Counted from the stretch's first letter, positions 1 through 10,460 are shown. The stretch: DNA of 64,000 nucleotides from Peptostreptococcus canis (GCF_014229965.1 NZ_JABGBW010000001.1:471811-535810), one strand, 5' to 3'. Notes: generated from the sequence alone by a model not told the origin. A program made the numbers and translations.

Positions 1-77
1 TGGGAACATTTGCTGACGAAAATCTATCAGAAGATTTGTGTAGGGCTCTTGCGAAAGAAAATATAATAATAAAGTAA
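1..77 (+). CDS. C-terminal end of an upstream gene, possibly DNA polymerase III alpha (dnaE)
   Basis: An open frame enters from the left edge and stops with TAA at 75-77. Its visible end reads as a charged tail (ALAKENIIIK). The tail is too short to identify by itself. In many Firmicutes dnaE lies directly upstream of pfkA-pyk, so dnaE is the best guess from context. A terminator-like hairpin follows at once, which fits the end of a transcription unit. Confidence 0.35.
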   Translation, partial: GTFADENLSEDLCRALAKENIIIK

Positions 78-96
78 ATTTGTAAAAAGTATTTTT

Positions 97-145
97 AAAA
101 CATCTATCATGTGTTATAATAACAAATGGTGGATGTTTTTATTTT
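97..145 (+). terminator. Rho-independent terminator after the leading partial gene
   Basis: AAAACATC at 97-104 pairs with GATGTTTT at 132-139. The stem is extended by imperfect pairs on the loop side and followed by a T-rich tract. It separates the partial gene from pfkA. Confidence 0.55.
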
Positions 146-327
146 TGAAAAATACCACAAAATTTTTTATCCAATATGGGATATTAAACGTACAATGTGG
201 ACTAATTAAGTCCCTTTAATAAGAAGAATTCAAATCAAGTGTAATAAATATGTTTAAAAATACTTTGATTTGGTGATAATAATATAATATAAAAGAGTTG
301 AAAGATTTTTATTGTAACAGGAGGTAA

Positions 328-1305
<978 letters not shown>

Positions 1306-1326
1306 TACTGGATAGGAGTGATTATG

Positions 1327-3072
1327 ATGGAAAATTTAAAGAAAACGAAAATTGTATGTACGATGGGACCTTCAACTGATTCTGATGACATACTTAGAGA
1401 ATTGGCATTAAATGGTCTAAATGTATGCAGATTCAATTTTTCACACGGTACTCATGATGAGCACAAAGAAAGAATGGATCGTACAAAAAGGATAAGAGAA
1501 GAATTAGATAAGCCAATTGCTATTCTTCTGGATACGAAAGGACCTGAAATAAGAACTGGAGATTTTGAAGACCCCGTTGTTCTTGAAGAGGGCGAGTCAT
1601 TTGTAATAACTATGGATGATTGTATCGGTAACAGAGAAAAATGTACAGTTTCATATAAGGAAATGATAAATGATGTAAAAACCGGAGATAGAATACTTAT
1701 CGATGATGGATTAGTTCAGTTATTGGTTAAATCTATAGAGGGAAATGATATTCATACGGTAGTTGAAAATTCAGGAAAAGTATCTTCTAAAAAAGGAGTT
1801 AATTTACCGGGTGTAGTAATCAATCTTCCAGCTATCACTGAAAAAGATATTTCAGACATAAAATTCGGGATAGAGCAGGGGATAGATTTTATAGCGGCAT
1901 CTTTTGTAAGAAAAGCTTCGGATGTACTCGAAATAAGAAAGATATTAGAAGACAATAATGCTGATGACATACATATAATTTCTAAAATAGAAAACCAGGA
2001 GGGCGTGGACAACATAGATTCCATTCTTCAAGTATCTGATGGTATAATGATTGCAAGAGGAGATATGGGAGTAGAAATACCTAGCGAAGAAGTGCCGATT
2101 GTTCAAAAGATGATAATCAAAAAGTGTAATGAACTTGCAAAACCGGTAATTACGGCTACTCAGATGATGGATTCTATGATTAGAAATCCAAGACCAACAA
2201 GGGCTGAAGTGACAGATGTTGCCAATGCTATATATGACGGTACAGATGCAATTATGCTATCCGGTGAAACAGCAGCCGGCAAGTATCCTGTTGAAGCTGT
2301 AAAGACTATGAACAGAATAGCAATAAGAACTGAGGAAACCTTGGAATACTCATTAGCGAATAACTACAATTCCAAAAAGTGTGATATAACCGTTACTGAT
2401 GCAATAAGCCATGCAACTTGTACAACAGCTTTGGATCTTGATGCAAAGGCTATAATTACTTGTACTTCATCTGGTTATACCACTAGAATGGTATCTAAAT
2501 TTAGACCACAGGCTCCAATTATTGCAGCAACTCAGGACGAAAAAGTTATGAGAAAATTATCTATCAATTGGGGAACATATCCGGTAATTAGCGAAGTGGC
2601 TCAAAGCACGGATGAATTGGTAGAAGCATCAATCGAAGCCACAAAAAAAGCCGGTTTTGTCAATCCTAGTGATATAGTTGTGGTGACAGCAGGTGTTCCG
2701 GTGGGCAAGACAGGTAAAACAAATTTAATAAGAGTAAGTATAATAACGGAATTTTTAGGTAAAGGAGTCGGCATAGGAAAATCTTGTGTAGAAGGAATTG
2801 CAAGAGTTATAATGCCGGGTCAGGATAGGGAATTTAATGAAGGGGACATACTGGTGACAGTCGGAACTGACAAAGATATGATAAAATATATCGAAAAAGC
2901 AAGTGCGATAGTAACTGAAACGGGAGGAATGACTTCACATGCTGCTATTGTGGGTATTAACTTAGGTCTTCCGGTTGTGGTATCCGTTCCTGAAATTACT
3001 TTTAAAATAAATGATGGAGATAAAATAAAAGTTGAGCCATCAGTAGGTGTTATAACAAGGGAAGAGAAATAG
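1327..3072 (+). CDS. pyk: Pyruvate kinase with C-terminal PEP-utilizer-like extension
   Basis: This enzyme transfers phosphate from phosphoenolpyruvate to ADP, the last step of glycolysis. The N-terminal TKIVCTMGPST, RFNFSHG, LLDTKGPEIRTG, the active-site IISKIENQEG and ITATQMMDSM are the classical barrel motifs. At 581 residues it is about 110 longer than E. coli PykF. The C-terminal extension ends in GTDKDMIKYI, then TETGGMTSHAAIVG near residues 540-555, the PEP-utilizer histidine motif seen in Bacillus-type pyruvate kinases. ATG codons at 1324 and 1327 and a GTG at 1318 all fit a nearby AGGAG. I chose 1327 for spacing. It is the second gene of the pfkA-pyk unit. Confidence 0.97.
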   Translation: MENLKKTKIVCTMGPSTDSDDILRELALNGLNVCRFNFSHGTHDEHKERMDRTKRIREELDKPIAILLDTKGPEIRTGDFEDPVVLEEGESFVITMDDCIGNREKCTVSYKEMINDVKTGDRILIDDGLVQLLVKSIEGNDIHTVVENSGKVSSKKGVNLPGVVINLPAITEKDISDIKFGIEQGIDFIAASFVRKASDVLEIRKILEDNNADDIHIISKIENQEGVDNIDSILQVSDGIMIARGDMGVEIPSEEVPIVQKMIIKKCNELAKPVITATQMMDSMIRNPRPTRAEVTDVANAIYDGTDAIMLSGETAAGKYPVEAVKTMNRIAIRTEETLEYSLANNYNSKKCDITVTDAISHATCTTALDLDAKAIITCTSSGYTTRMVSKFRPQAPIIAATQDEKVMRKLSINWGTYPVISEVAQSTDELVEASIEATKKAGFVNPSDIVVVTAGVPVGKTGKTNLIRVSIITEFLGKGVGIGKSCVEGIARVIMPGQDREFNEGDILVTVGTDKDMIKYIEKASAIVTETGGMTSHAAIVGINLGLPVVVSVPEITFKINDGDKIKVEPSVGVITREEK

Positions 3073-3100
3073 ATATATAAATAATACTAGAAAAAATAAT

Positions 3101-3218
3101 AAAGAAAATAGGACTGATCGAAAGTCAATTTTTTCTCTTATCAAAAAAAGAACCATTTTCGATGGTTTTGATTTTGATAAAGAAGCATTTTGACCTTTGA
3201 CTCAGTCCTATTTTCTTT
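3101..3218. terminator. Very long palindrome, probable terminator or relic palindromic element
   Basis: A perfect 17-bp outer stem pairs AAAGAAAATAGGACTGA (3101-3117) with 3202-3218. Pairing continues inward through further imperfect arms, including TTATCAAAA with TTTTGATAA, to an ACCAT/ATGGT tip, so almost the whole 118 bp folds as one hairpin. T-runs flank both ends, so it could terminate transcription from either side. It is much longer than an ordinary terminator. Confidence 0.7.
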
Positions 3219-3297
3219 TTAAATTGAAAAATATATATCTATATGATATACTAATTTCAATAAGTTTATAATATATTGAAAAATATTAGGAGATAAA

Positions 3298-4662
3298 ATG
3301 TTAGAAATTGGAAAAAAATATGAATGTAAAATAGTTGATATTGGTCAAGGTGGAGTAGGAATAGGGAAATATGAAGGCTTCACCGTATTTATTGATGGAG
3401 CTTTATTGGGTGAAATAGTAGATGTAAAGATAACAAAGTCAAAGAAAAAATATGCAGAAGGAGTCATATCTAAAATAAAAAAAGCATCTGAATACAGGGT
3501 CGAAAGAGTCTGTCCAATGAAATACAGAAACTGTGGAGGATGTCAGATTCAAGAATTGGATTATAAAAAGCAGCTGGAAATAAAAACCAATCAGGTAAAA
3601 GAAGATATAAAAAGAATTGCCGGATTGGAAGATATTGAGATAAAAGACACTATAGGGATGGAAAAACCTTTCAGATATAGAAATAAAGCACAATTTCCGG
3701 TGAAAATGATAGATGGAAAGTTAAAAATAGGTTTCTACAAGAAAAAATCTCACGATGTTATAGATATAGAAAAATGCGTAATTCAACATGAAAAAAATGA
3801 TGAAATCATAGAAATAATAAGAGAATATATTATTAAAAATGATGTGAGTGTATATGATGAAAAAACACATAAAGGCGGAATAAGACATATAGTTACAAAA
3901 GTAGGGTATGCTACTGACGAAGTTATGGTAGTATTGGTATCAACTACTGAAAAGTTGCCTGGGACTGAGGCTTTGGTGGAAGAACTCAAATCCAAGATAG
4001 ATGGATTTAAAACTTTTGTCATAAATATTAATAAAGAAAAAACGAATGTAGTACTTGGCAGAAAAAATATAAATATATACGGAGATGGAAAGATAACGGA
4101 CTATATTGGAAAATTAAAATTTGAAATATCGCCCCTTTCTTTTTTCCAGGTGAATCCAATACAAACGGAAGTCCTATATAATAAGGCTTTAGAATTTGCA
4201 GATATAAAAGAAGGCGATAAAGTATTTGATATATATTGCGGAATAGGAACGATATCCTTGTTCCTCGCTCAAAAAGCCGAAAAAGTATATGGAGTTGAAA
4301 TTGTACCGGAGGCAATAGATGATGCGAATAAAAATGCAAGATTAAATAATATGGACAACCTGGAGTTTTTCGTTGGAAAGGCTGAGGAGGTCGTGCCTGA
4401 AATTTATAAGAAGGGTAAAAGAGCCAATATAGTCGTGGTTGATCCACCTAGAAAGGGATGCGATGAAAAAGTATTGGATACTATTGTAGGAATGAAACCT
4501 GAAAGGATAGTGTATGTAAGCTGTAATCCTTCAACTTTGGCGAGGGATTTGAAGTATTTAGATGAAAGGGGTTATCAATGTCAAATTGTGCAGCCTGTTG
4601 ATATGTTCCCGCATAGTATTCATGTGGAGTGCATAGCGTTGATACAAAGAGTGAAATCGTGA
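3298..4662 (+). CDS. rlmD: 23S rRNA (uracil-1939-C5)-methyltransferase, with ICE-supplied C-terminus
   Basis: The protein is an SAM-dependent RNA m5U methyltransferase of the RlmD/RumA family. It has an N-terminal TRAM domain (residues 1-60), Fe-S cysteines C72, C79, C82 and C160, the SAM loop VFDIYCGIGTISLFLA near 310, the motif VVVDPPRKGCDE near 380, and catalytic cysteine motif YVSCNPSTLARDL near 405. AGGAG precedes the ATG. The natural reading HVE(C/T)VxLLS near the C-terminus is cut by the ICE attachment core at 4621-4631. The last residues (CIALIQRVKS) are encoded by ICE DNA. The displaced native 3' end lies at 59196-59457. All catalytic motifs are upstream of the cut, so the enzyme is probably active. 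Confidence 0.93.
   Translation: MLEIGKKYECKIVDIGQGGVGIGKYEGFTVFIDGALLGEIVDVKITKSKKKYAEGVISKIKKASEYRVERVCPMKYRNCGGCQIQELDYKKQLEIKTNQVKEDIKRIAGLEDIEIKDTIGMEKPFRYRNKAQFPVKMIDGKLKIGFYKKKSHDVIDIEKCVIQHEKNDEIIEIIREYIIKNDVSVYDEKTHKGGIRHIVTKVGYATDEVMVVLVSTTEKLPGTEALVEELKSKIDGFKTFVININKEKTNVVLGRKNINIYGDGKITDYIGKLKFEISPLSFFQVNPIQTEVLYNKALEFADIKEGDKVFDIYCGIGTISLFLAQKAEKVYGVEIVPEAIDDANKNARLNNMDNLEFFVGKAEEVVPEIYKKGKRANIVVVDPPRKGCDEKVLDTIVGMKPERIVYVSCNPSTLARDLKYLDERGYQCQIVQPVDMFPHSIHVECIALIQRVKS
4621..4631 (+). repeat. attL core of the ICE (direct repeat with 59196-59206)
   Basis: CATGTGGAGTG occurs here inside rlmD and again at 59196. Left of this copy the sequence is rlmD. Right of it the reading departs from the RlmD consensus. 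Confidence 0.8.
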
Positions 4663-4817
4663 AAATCCTGCATTTTAAGCAGTTTTACAAGCATTATGTA
4701 TTTGTAGAAGATGGCGAAGGTGGACGAAAAAAAGTCCTAAAAAATTATATAGATGTGAATGTTTGCATTGATATGGTGTGTGGAGATACAAAGTATGAAT
4801 TGGGAAGTGAGGAATAA
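4659..4817 (+). CDS. Small ORF at the ICE left end
   Basis: A 52-residue unknown protein starts at GTG 4659 and overlaps the rlmD stop as GTGA. Its frame is open further left to GTG 4629 inside the attachment core. It resembles no family I can name; the content is mixed charged and hydrophobic, with two cysteines. In the excised circle this frame would continue directly from the serine recombinase frame across the core, so it may be the recombinase's alternative C-terminus rather than a separate gene. Confidence 0.45.
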   Translation: MKILHFKQFYKHYVFVEDGEGGRKKVLKNYIDVNVCIDMVCGDTKYELGSEE

Positions 4818-4820
4818 GAA

Positions 4821-5105
4821 ATGATGAGATGGATAATAAAAATAATCTTATTTCCAATCAGCTTGCTGCTGAGTATCCTTACTGCCTTTCTGACATTTAT
4901 ACTTGGCATAGGAACAACTATTTTATATTTCTTAATGCTTATGTGTATAGTTGCTGCAATAGGATCATTTATGCAAAAAGATATATCACTTGGCATTGAG
5001 GCATTGGTATTAGGATTTTTGTTAAGTCCTTATGGAATACCGATGATCGGAGCAGCTGTTATAGCGTTCCTTCAGGGAATCAATGAAGCAATAAAATCAA
5101 TCTAA
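4821..5105 (+). CDS. CD1845-family small membrane protein
   Basis: The 94-residue protein is almost entirely hydrophobic, with three to four predicted membrane segments (about residues 5-30, 30-50, 58-75 and 75-90). Size, composition and location match the CD1845-family proteins found at the left end of CTn5-type elements. The function is unknown. It starts at ATG 4821 (or 4824) three bases after the preceding small ORF, so the two are probably cotranscribed. A terminator follows at 5132. Confidence 0.6.
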   Translation: MMRWIIKIILFPISLLLSILTAFLTFILGIGTTILYFLMLMCIVAAIGSFMQKDISLGIEALVLGFLLSPYGIPMIGAAVIAFLQGINEAIKSI

Positions 5106-5131
5106 AAAATTTCATACAAATGGTTACCAAA

Positions 5132-5163
5132 GGCGATAGAAGAAAAACTATCGTCTTTTTCTT
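5132..5163 (+). terminator. Rho-independent terminator before the ICE replication operon
   Basis: GGCGATAG (5132-5139) pairs with CTATCGTC (5148-5155), followed by a T-run. It separates the left-end small genes from the repA-like gene. Confidence 0.75.
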
Positions 5164-5192
5164 TGCAAATTTTTTGGGGAGGAGGTGAAGCG

Positions 5193-5972
5193 ATGGACTT
5201 TGACTATTTCTATAACAGAGAAGCAGAAAGATTTAACTTTCTAAAAGTACCTGAAATATTGGTAGACGAAGAAGAATTTAAGGGACTGTCTGCTGAAGCA
5301 ATTATTCTTTATTCTATGCTTTTGAAACGAACAGGAATGTCCTTTAAGAATAATTGGGTGGACAAGGAAGGCAGAGTATTTATCTATTTCACAGTCGAAG
5401 AAATTATGAGAAGAAGAAATATCTCAAAGCCGACAGCTATAAAAACATTAGATGAACTCGATATGAAAAAAGGAATCGGACTGATTGAAAGAGTAAGGCT
5501 TGGGCTTGGTAAGCCGAATGTCATATATGTTAAAGACTTTATGAGCATATTAGCGGTAAAAGAAAATGACTTTCAGAAGTCAAAAAACTTAACTTCAGAA
5601 GTAAAAGATTTTAACCTCAGAAGTAAAGAAAATGAACTTCAGGAAGTTCAAAATCTTGACTCTAACTATATAGAGAATAATAAGAGTAAGTATAGTAAGA
5701 GAGAATATAGTTTTAGCGAAAACGGACTTGGAACATTTCAAAATGTATTTTTAACGGTAGAAGATATATCCGATTTACAAATCATAATGAACTCACAGCT
5801 TGATAATTACATTGAAAGACTATCAGCATATATCAAAAGCACCGGAAAGACCTATAAAGACCATAAAGCGACAATCCTTTCTTGGTTTTATAAAGATCAG
5901 GGGAGAGGAAAAGAAGTGAAAACATCAAATATCCCGACATGGGAAGAATATGATAAAGGAGAACACCTATGA
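5193..5972 (+). CDS. RepA_N-type replication initiator protein
   Basis: The 259-residue protein begins FDYFYNREAERFNFLKVPEIL and carries the replication initiator A N-terminal winged-helix domain (about residues 5-115, including LSAEAIILYSMLLKRTGMS). It probably starts replication of the excised circular ICE. The C-terminal part (about residues 185-259: NYIERLSAYIKSTGKTYKDH, then PTWEEYDKGEHL) resembles the end of the IME initiator at 16003-16731, so it is likely a shared helicase-loading domain. ATG 5193 is preceded by GGAGGTG; longer frames starting at 5163 lack such a site. The stop overlaps the start of the dnaC-like gene (ATGA). Confidence 0.8.
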   Translation: MDFDYFYNREAERFNFLKVPEILVDEEEFKGLSAEAIILYSMLLKRTGMSFKNNWVDKEGRVFIYFTVEEIMRRRNISKPTAIKTLDELDMKKGIGLIERVRLGLGKPNVIYVKDFMSILAVKENDFQKSKNLTSEVKDFNLRSKENELQEVQNLDSNYIENNKSKYSKREYSFSENGLGTFQNVFLTVEDISDLQIIMNSQLDNYIERLSAYIKSTGKTYKDHKATILSWFYKDQGRGKEVKTSNIPTWEEYDKGEHL

Positions 5973-6820
5973 TGAAAGAATTGGAAAAAGTAATGATAGA
6001 GGATGTAGAGTACTCTTATGATCCTGAAAAAGAGTATATCAAAGATGGACACGCATTTTGTAAAGTTTGCCATGAAAGAAAAGACGGAAAAGTGATGGAG
6101 TTCTTTGATAACAAGATGATATTTAAGATTTCTTGCAAATGCGACAGAGATAGAGAGGAAAGAGAAAAAGAAAGACAAAAGCAGATGGAGATTGAACGAT
6201 TAAAGAGTAGCTGCTTTAACTCGATTATTCAGTGGTCATACACATTTGAAAATTATCAGGGAGAAGAAAATCAAAGCCTTATCATTGCAAAGAACTTTGT
6301 AAAAGACTATGAGGAAATGAAAAAAGAAAATATCGGACTTCTTTTTTATGGCTCAGTAGGTAGCGGAAAGACCTATCTTGGCTGCTCCATTGCAAATAGC
6401 CTTATTGAACAGTATCAAATAGGCGTTAAAATAAGAAATTTTGCACAGATTATCAATGAACTGCAAAAGGGAGGATTTGATTTTGACAAGAACGCATATA
6501 TTGAATCCCTTGTAAATACTTCCGTTCTTATCTTGGATGACTTAGGAATAGAAAGAGATACAAGCTATGCCAAAGAGCAAGTATATAACATCGTGAATAA
6601 CAGGTACTTAAAACAGAAACCGACTATCTTCACTACTAACCTTTCCTACGACACAATCCAAAATTGTAAGGATAGCGTAGAGTATCAAAGAATCTACTCA
6701 AGAATCATAGAGATGTGTATTCCTGTTATGGTTGTAGGTGAGGATTTTAGAAAGGTTATTCAAAAGGACAAACTGAATCGCAATAGGGACAGACTGCTGA
6801 ATGGAGGTGAGAGAAGTTGA
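5969..6820 (+). CDS. DnaC-like ATP-binding helicase loader
   Basis: This 283-residue AAA+ ATPase of the DnaC/IstB group probably loads the replicative helicase on the ICE origin with the preceding initiator. A cysteine cluster (CKVCHERK and CKCD, residues 24-55) forms a likely zinc-binding N-terminus. Walker A is GSVGSGKTYLG near residue 128 and Walker B is VLILDDLGIE near 190. The gene overlaps the initiator by four bases and the pcfB-like gene by four bases, so the three are translationally coupled. Confidence 0.88.
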   Translation: MMKELEKVMIEDVEYSYDPEKEYIKDGHAFCKVCHERKDGKVMEFFDNKMIFKISCKCDRDREEREKERQKQMEIERLKSSCFNSIIQWSYTFENYQGEENQSLIIAKNFVKDYEEMKKENIGLLFYGSVGSGKTYLGCSIANSLIEQYQIGVKIRNFAQIINELQKGGFDFDKNAYIESLVNTSVLILDDLGIERDTSYAKEQVYNIVNNRYLKQKPTIFTTNLSYDTIQNCKDSVEYQRIYSRIIEMCIPVMVVGEDFRKVIQKDKLNRNRDRLLNGGERS

Positions 6821-7302
6821 TCAATGAAGAAATAGCAAGAAAAACACTGAATATGGAAGTTAGAGCTGCTAAAGTAACAGGAAAGCTAATTCTGAACTTG
6901 TTAAAGAAATTGATGAAAGAAGCAGAAAAACTTGGAGGACTTGAAAAGCTGGTTAATACTAACGGAAATGAAGTAAAGCTAAAAGATATGGTTAAAAAGG
7001 GGCAGCTTGAAGAAATTCCAGTTGAAGAAGCAGAACTTAAGGAACTCAAAAAGGAACTTAATCGGTATGGGGTAAAGTTTTCAGTCATGAAAGATAAGGA
7101 AAGTGGGAAATACTCAGTATTCTTTCAGGCTAAAGATATGAAGGTTATGGACAAAGCATTTAAGCATGCCCTGTCAGAATCGGAAAAGAAAACGGAAAGA
7201 AAAGAATCTATCCATAAGAATATTGAGAAGTTCAAGGAGATGGCTAAAAACTCTGTTTCCAAAGATAAAATCAAGAATAAACAAAAGGAGCAGAGCCTAT
7301 GA
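6817..7302 (+). CDS. pcfB: PcfB-family (DUF3801) conjugation protein
   Basis: The 161-residue protein of the PcfB/DUF3801 group is usually found directly before the coupling protein, and in the pCF10 system PcfB contacts the VirD4-like protein. The start is TTG 6817, with GGAGGTGAG just upstream. No better ATG exists. The central part (SGKYSVFFQAKDMKVMDKAF, residues 96-115) is the conserved core. The C-terminus carries KESIHKNIEKFK (129-140) plus a Lys-rich tail, matching a motif shared with three other proteins in the window. It overlaps virD4 by four bases. Confidence 0.8.
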   Translation: MINEEIARKTLNMEVRAAKVTGKLILNLLKKLMKEAEKLGGLEKLVNTNGNEVKLKDMVKKGQLEEIPVEEAELKELKKELNRYGVKFSVMKDKESGKYSVFFQAKDMKVMDKAFKHALSESEKKTERKESIHKNIEKFKEMAKNSVSKDKIKNKQKEQSL

Positions 7303-8342
7303 TAGATAAAATATTAAAGGACATCAAAGGCTTATTTAAGGTGCAAGATAAGGTAAAGTTTCTAAAGCAGAACATTCCCTATCTTGCATTTTTCTATATA
7401 GGTAATATCTTTTCACATCATGTAAGAGCCTATATAGGTGGCGATATTATTGACAAAATTTTTCAAGGGATATTAGAGATTAATACGATGAGCTTTCTTC
7501 CAAGCCTTCATCCTACGGATATTATAATGGGCGTGGTAGTAGCTGTTTTAATCAAAATTATCGTATATACCAAAGGGAAAAATGCTAAAAAGTTTAGACA
7601 GGGGAAAGAGTATGGCTCAGCAAGATGGGGAACGAAAAAAGATATAGAGCCATATATGGATGAAAAGTTTCAAAACAATATCCTACTTACGCAAACAGAA
7701 CGATTAACCATGAATGGCAGACCGGCTAATCCTAAATATGCTCGTAACAAAAATGTGCTTGTAATCGGTGGATCAGGAAGTGGAAAAACGAGATTTTATG
7801 TAAAGCCGAACTTAATGCAGATGCACTCGTCATATTGCGTAACCGATCCGAAAGGAACGATAGTCCTTGAATGTGGAAAGATGCTTGAAGATAACGGCTA
7901 TGAGATAAAAATCTTAAATACCATTAACTTCAAAAAGTCTATGAAATACAATCCTTTTGCCTATATCCGTTCTGAGAAAGATATTTTGAAATTGGTGCAG
8001 ACAATTATAGCAAATACGAAAGGAGAGGGAGAAAAAGCAGGTGAAGATTTTTGGGTCAAAGCTGAGAAGCTCTACTACACAGCACTTATTGGATACATTT
8101 GGTATGAAGCTCCATTTGAGGAAAAGAACTTCGCAACGCTCCTTGATATGATAGATGCTTCAGAAGTTAGAGAAGATGATGAGAGCTATATGAATCCGAT
8201 AGACAGACTCTTTGAAGCACTGGAAAGGAAAGAGCCTACACACTTTGCAGTGAAGCAATATAAAAAGTACAAATTAGCTGCGGGAGTTATAGAATTAAGA
8301 AGAACACTTCATCACTATTTGAGTGAAAGATGTTTTGCTTAA
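7299..8342 (+). pseudogene. virD4: VirD4/TraG coupling protein, 5' part (gene split by the IME)
   Basis: This is the N-terminal 329 codons of the type IV coupling ATPase that brings the relaxase-DNA complex to the secretion channel. Membrane segments lie near residues 25-45 and 67-90. Walker A is VIGGSGSGKTRFYVKPN near 150, followed by TDPKGTIVLECG. Native reading stops at GGA 8283-8285 (KYKLAAG). The last 18 residues and the TAA at 8340-8342 are IME sequence. The remaining 265 codons are at 18146-18943, and joining 8285 to 18146 restores the frame. The truncated product keeps Walker A but lacks Walker B, so it is very unlikely to work. Confidence 0.92.
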
Positions 8343-8373
8343 TTCTTTTTTTATTGTTTGAAAGGAGTGATTT

Positions 8374-8574
8374 ATGATAAAAGACTTGGAAAAACTAAAT
8401 GACAGACAAAAAGAAATCCTATTCAAAACCAATGAACTCCATAAAAATGCAGTCGGCAAGGATTACAAAGATGGAATCAGCATTGTAGAGGTATGGTTGG
8501 AAAAAGGGGTTGTTTGTGCAAGGCTGAAAAATGGAGAATGGTATCACTATACTCATTCTTATACTTGGTATTAA
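8374..8574 (+). CDS. Small conserved IME protein next to the recombinase
   Basis: A 66-residue acidic-basic protein with a good ribosome site (AAAGGAG) before ATG 8374. It ends in an aromatic-rich tail (WYHYTHSYTWY). No domain is recognised. It lies between the IME left end and the recombinase, and may regulate excision, but this is only inferred from position. Confidence 0.55.
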   Translation: MIKDLEKLNDRQKEILFKTNELHKNAVGKDYKDGISIVEVWLEKGVVCARLKNGEWYHYTHSYTWY

Positions 8575-8597
8575 GAATCCGGAGAAAGGAGGGTATC

Positions 8598-10445
8598 GTG
8601 AGGAACTACGAGAAAATAACCGCCTTGTATGAAAGGTTAAGCCGAGATGATGAACTACAAGGCGAGAGCAATTCGATCATCAATCAAAAGAAAATTTTGG
8701 AAGAATACGCAAAGAAAAATCATTTGGAGAACATCGTTCATTTTACCGATGACGGAATCAGCGGAACGCAGTTTGATCGTCCGGGCTTTATGGCAATGAT
8801 GAACGGAGTTAATCAAGGAAATATCGGTTGTATCATCGTAAAGGATATGAGTAGACTTGGCAGAGATTACCTCAAAGTCGGTCAATGTATGGAAATACTA
8901 AGACAAAAGGGAGTTAGGCTCATTGCCATCAACGACAATGTAGACAGCTTTTACAAAGACGATGATTTTACCCCTTTTCGCAATATTATGAACGAGTGGT
9001 ATGCAAGGGATACCTCAAGGAAAATCAAGTCCACATTCAAAGCGAAAGGAGAAAGCGGAAAGCATACGGGAAGCAGTCCACCCTATGGATATATCAAAGA
9101 CAAGGACGATAAAAATCAGTGGATTATCGACGAGAAAGCAGCAGAGGTTGTCCGAAGAATATTCCATCTGACGATGGACGGAAAAGGACCCTATGCCATT
9201 GCAAGGATATTAGAAGCCGACAAGGTAGATATACCCGCCTATCATCAGCAGAAATTGGGATATGGACTACATCAAAGCAAAGTGTTTGAATATCCATATC
9301 GTTGGTGCAGTTCCACGATTGCAAGTATCTTAAAAAAACAAGAATACTTAGGGCATACGGTAAACTTCAAAACAAGGAAGCATTTCAAAGACAAGAAAAG
9401 CACCTATGTATCCGAAGATAAGTGGCTCATCTTTGAGAACACCCACGAACCGATTATCGACCAAGAAACCTTTGATAATGTGCAGAGAATACGAGGAAAT
9501 GTCAAACGGTATCCTGACGGTTGGGGCGAATACCACCCACTCACAGGACTAATGTATTGTGCCGATTGTGGCAGTAAAATGTATGTTCACAGAACAAATA
9601 ACTACAAGAATATCCCTTATTACAATTGCAGTGCCTACACGAAAGTGCCTTGTGGAACGCTTTGTAAATCAGGACACCGAATAAGGGCAGAAGTGGTATT
9701 AAATCTCATTCAAAGCACCCTACAAGACATTAAGAAAAGTCTTGATGAAGATAACGAAGCCTTTCTCCATTCCATTCAAAACGAAATGGAAGAAAGTGAA
9801 AAAATGGAAATGGAAAAGAAAAAGACAAGGCTCACAGATAGTAAAAACAGGCTTCAGGAACTGGAACGCTTAATGTGCCGGATATACGAAGATATGATAC
9901 TGGAGAAGATACCGAATACCCGATATGAAATCTTAAACAATCAGTATGAAACCGAGCAAAGGGAACTCAGCAAAGAAATTGATGGGTTGGAAAAAGCCAT
10001 CAAGCGATACGAAAAAGAAACCGACAGAGCCAAAAAGTTTATCCGGTTGATTGAACGCTATGATAACTTTGACGAACTGACACCGACCATCATCAATGAG
10101 TTTGTAGAAAAAATCTTAGTCCACGAACGAGATCGAAAAGGCAGTCAAACCGCCAATCAGAAAGTCGAAATCTACTTCAACTTTATTGGCAACTATGAAC
10201 CGCCGAAAGAAGAATTATCCGAAGAAGAAATGCAGAAATTAAGGGAGGAGGAAGAAAAAGAACGGGCAAGAAAAGACAGGCTTCATCAAAACTACCTCAA
10301 GCGTAAAGCAAACGGCAAACAAAAAGAATATGAGGACAGGTACAAGGAGCAAAGAATAAAGATAAGAGATAAGAAAAAAGAAACGCTACCAAAAAATTAT
10401 CATTTGGCAAAAGATGAAATAGGCAATATGAGAAAATCAGGATAA
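8598..10445 (+). CDS. Large serine recombinase of the IME (TnpX-like)
   Basis: The 615-residue site-specific recombinase would excise and integrate the IME through a 5'-phosphoserine intermediate. The resolvase domain (about residues 6-150) starts ALYERLSRDDELQG with the catalytic serine, followed by DGISGTQFDRPGF and VKDMSRLGRDYLKVG. A recombinase domain follows (about 175-300). Next comes a zinc ribbon (YCADCGSK near 350, with CGTLCKSGH), then coiled coil and a DUF4368-like tail rich in Lys/Glu. GTG 8598 has AAAGGAGG upstream; the longer open frame is not needed. In TnpX elements the promoter forms at the circle junction. Confidence 0.93.
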   Translation: MRNYEKITALYERLSRDDELQGESNSIINQKKILEEYAKKNHLENIVHFTDDGISGTQFDRPGFMAMMNGVNQGNIGCIIVKDMSRLGRDYLKVGQCMEILRQKGVRLIAINDNVDSFYKDDDFTPFRNIMNEWYARDTSRKIKSTFKAKGESGKHTGSSPPYGYIKDKDDKNQWIIDEKAAEVVRRIFHLTMDGKGPYAIARILEADKVDIPAYHQQKLGYGLHQSKVFEYPYRWCSSTIASILKKQEYLGHTVNFKTRKHFKDKKSTYVSEDKWLIFENTHEPIIDQETFDNVQRIRGNVKRYPDGWGEYHPLTGLMYCADCGSKMYVHRTNNYKNIPYYNCSAYTKVPCGTLCKSGHRIRAEVVLNLIQSTLQDIKKSLDEDNEAFLHSIQNEMEESEKMEMEKKKTRLTDSKNRLQELERLMCRIYEDMILEKIPNTRYEILNNQYETEQRELSKEIDGLEKAIKRYEKETDRAKKFIRLIERYDNFDELTPTIINEFVEKILVHERDRKGSQTANQKVEIYFNFIGNYEPPKEELSEEEMQKLREEEEKERARKDRLHQNYLKRKANGKQKEYEDRYKEQRIKIRDKKKETLPKNYHLAKDEIGNMRKSG

Positions 10446-10460
10446 AAACCAATACAAAAG

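Noticed and set aside
4629..4658. Longer start of the left-end small ORF as an independent gene start
   Set aside because: This stretch lies in the attachment core and rlmD coding sequence with no ribosome site; it is only meaningful as a continuation of the recombinase frame in the circle.
8493..8597. Longer N-terminal reading of the IME recombinase
   Set aside because: The added residues lie in another gene's frame and lack a ribosome site; AAAGGAGG directly before GTG 8598 and the normal catalytic spacing favour the shorter form.
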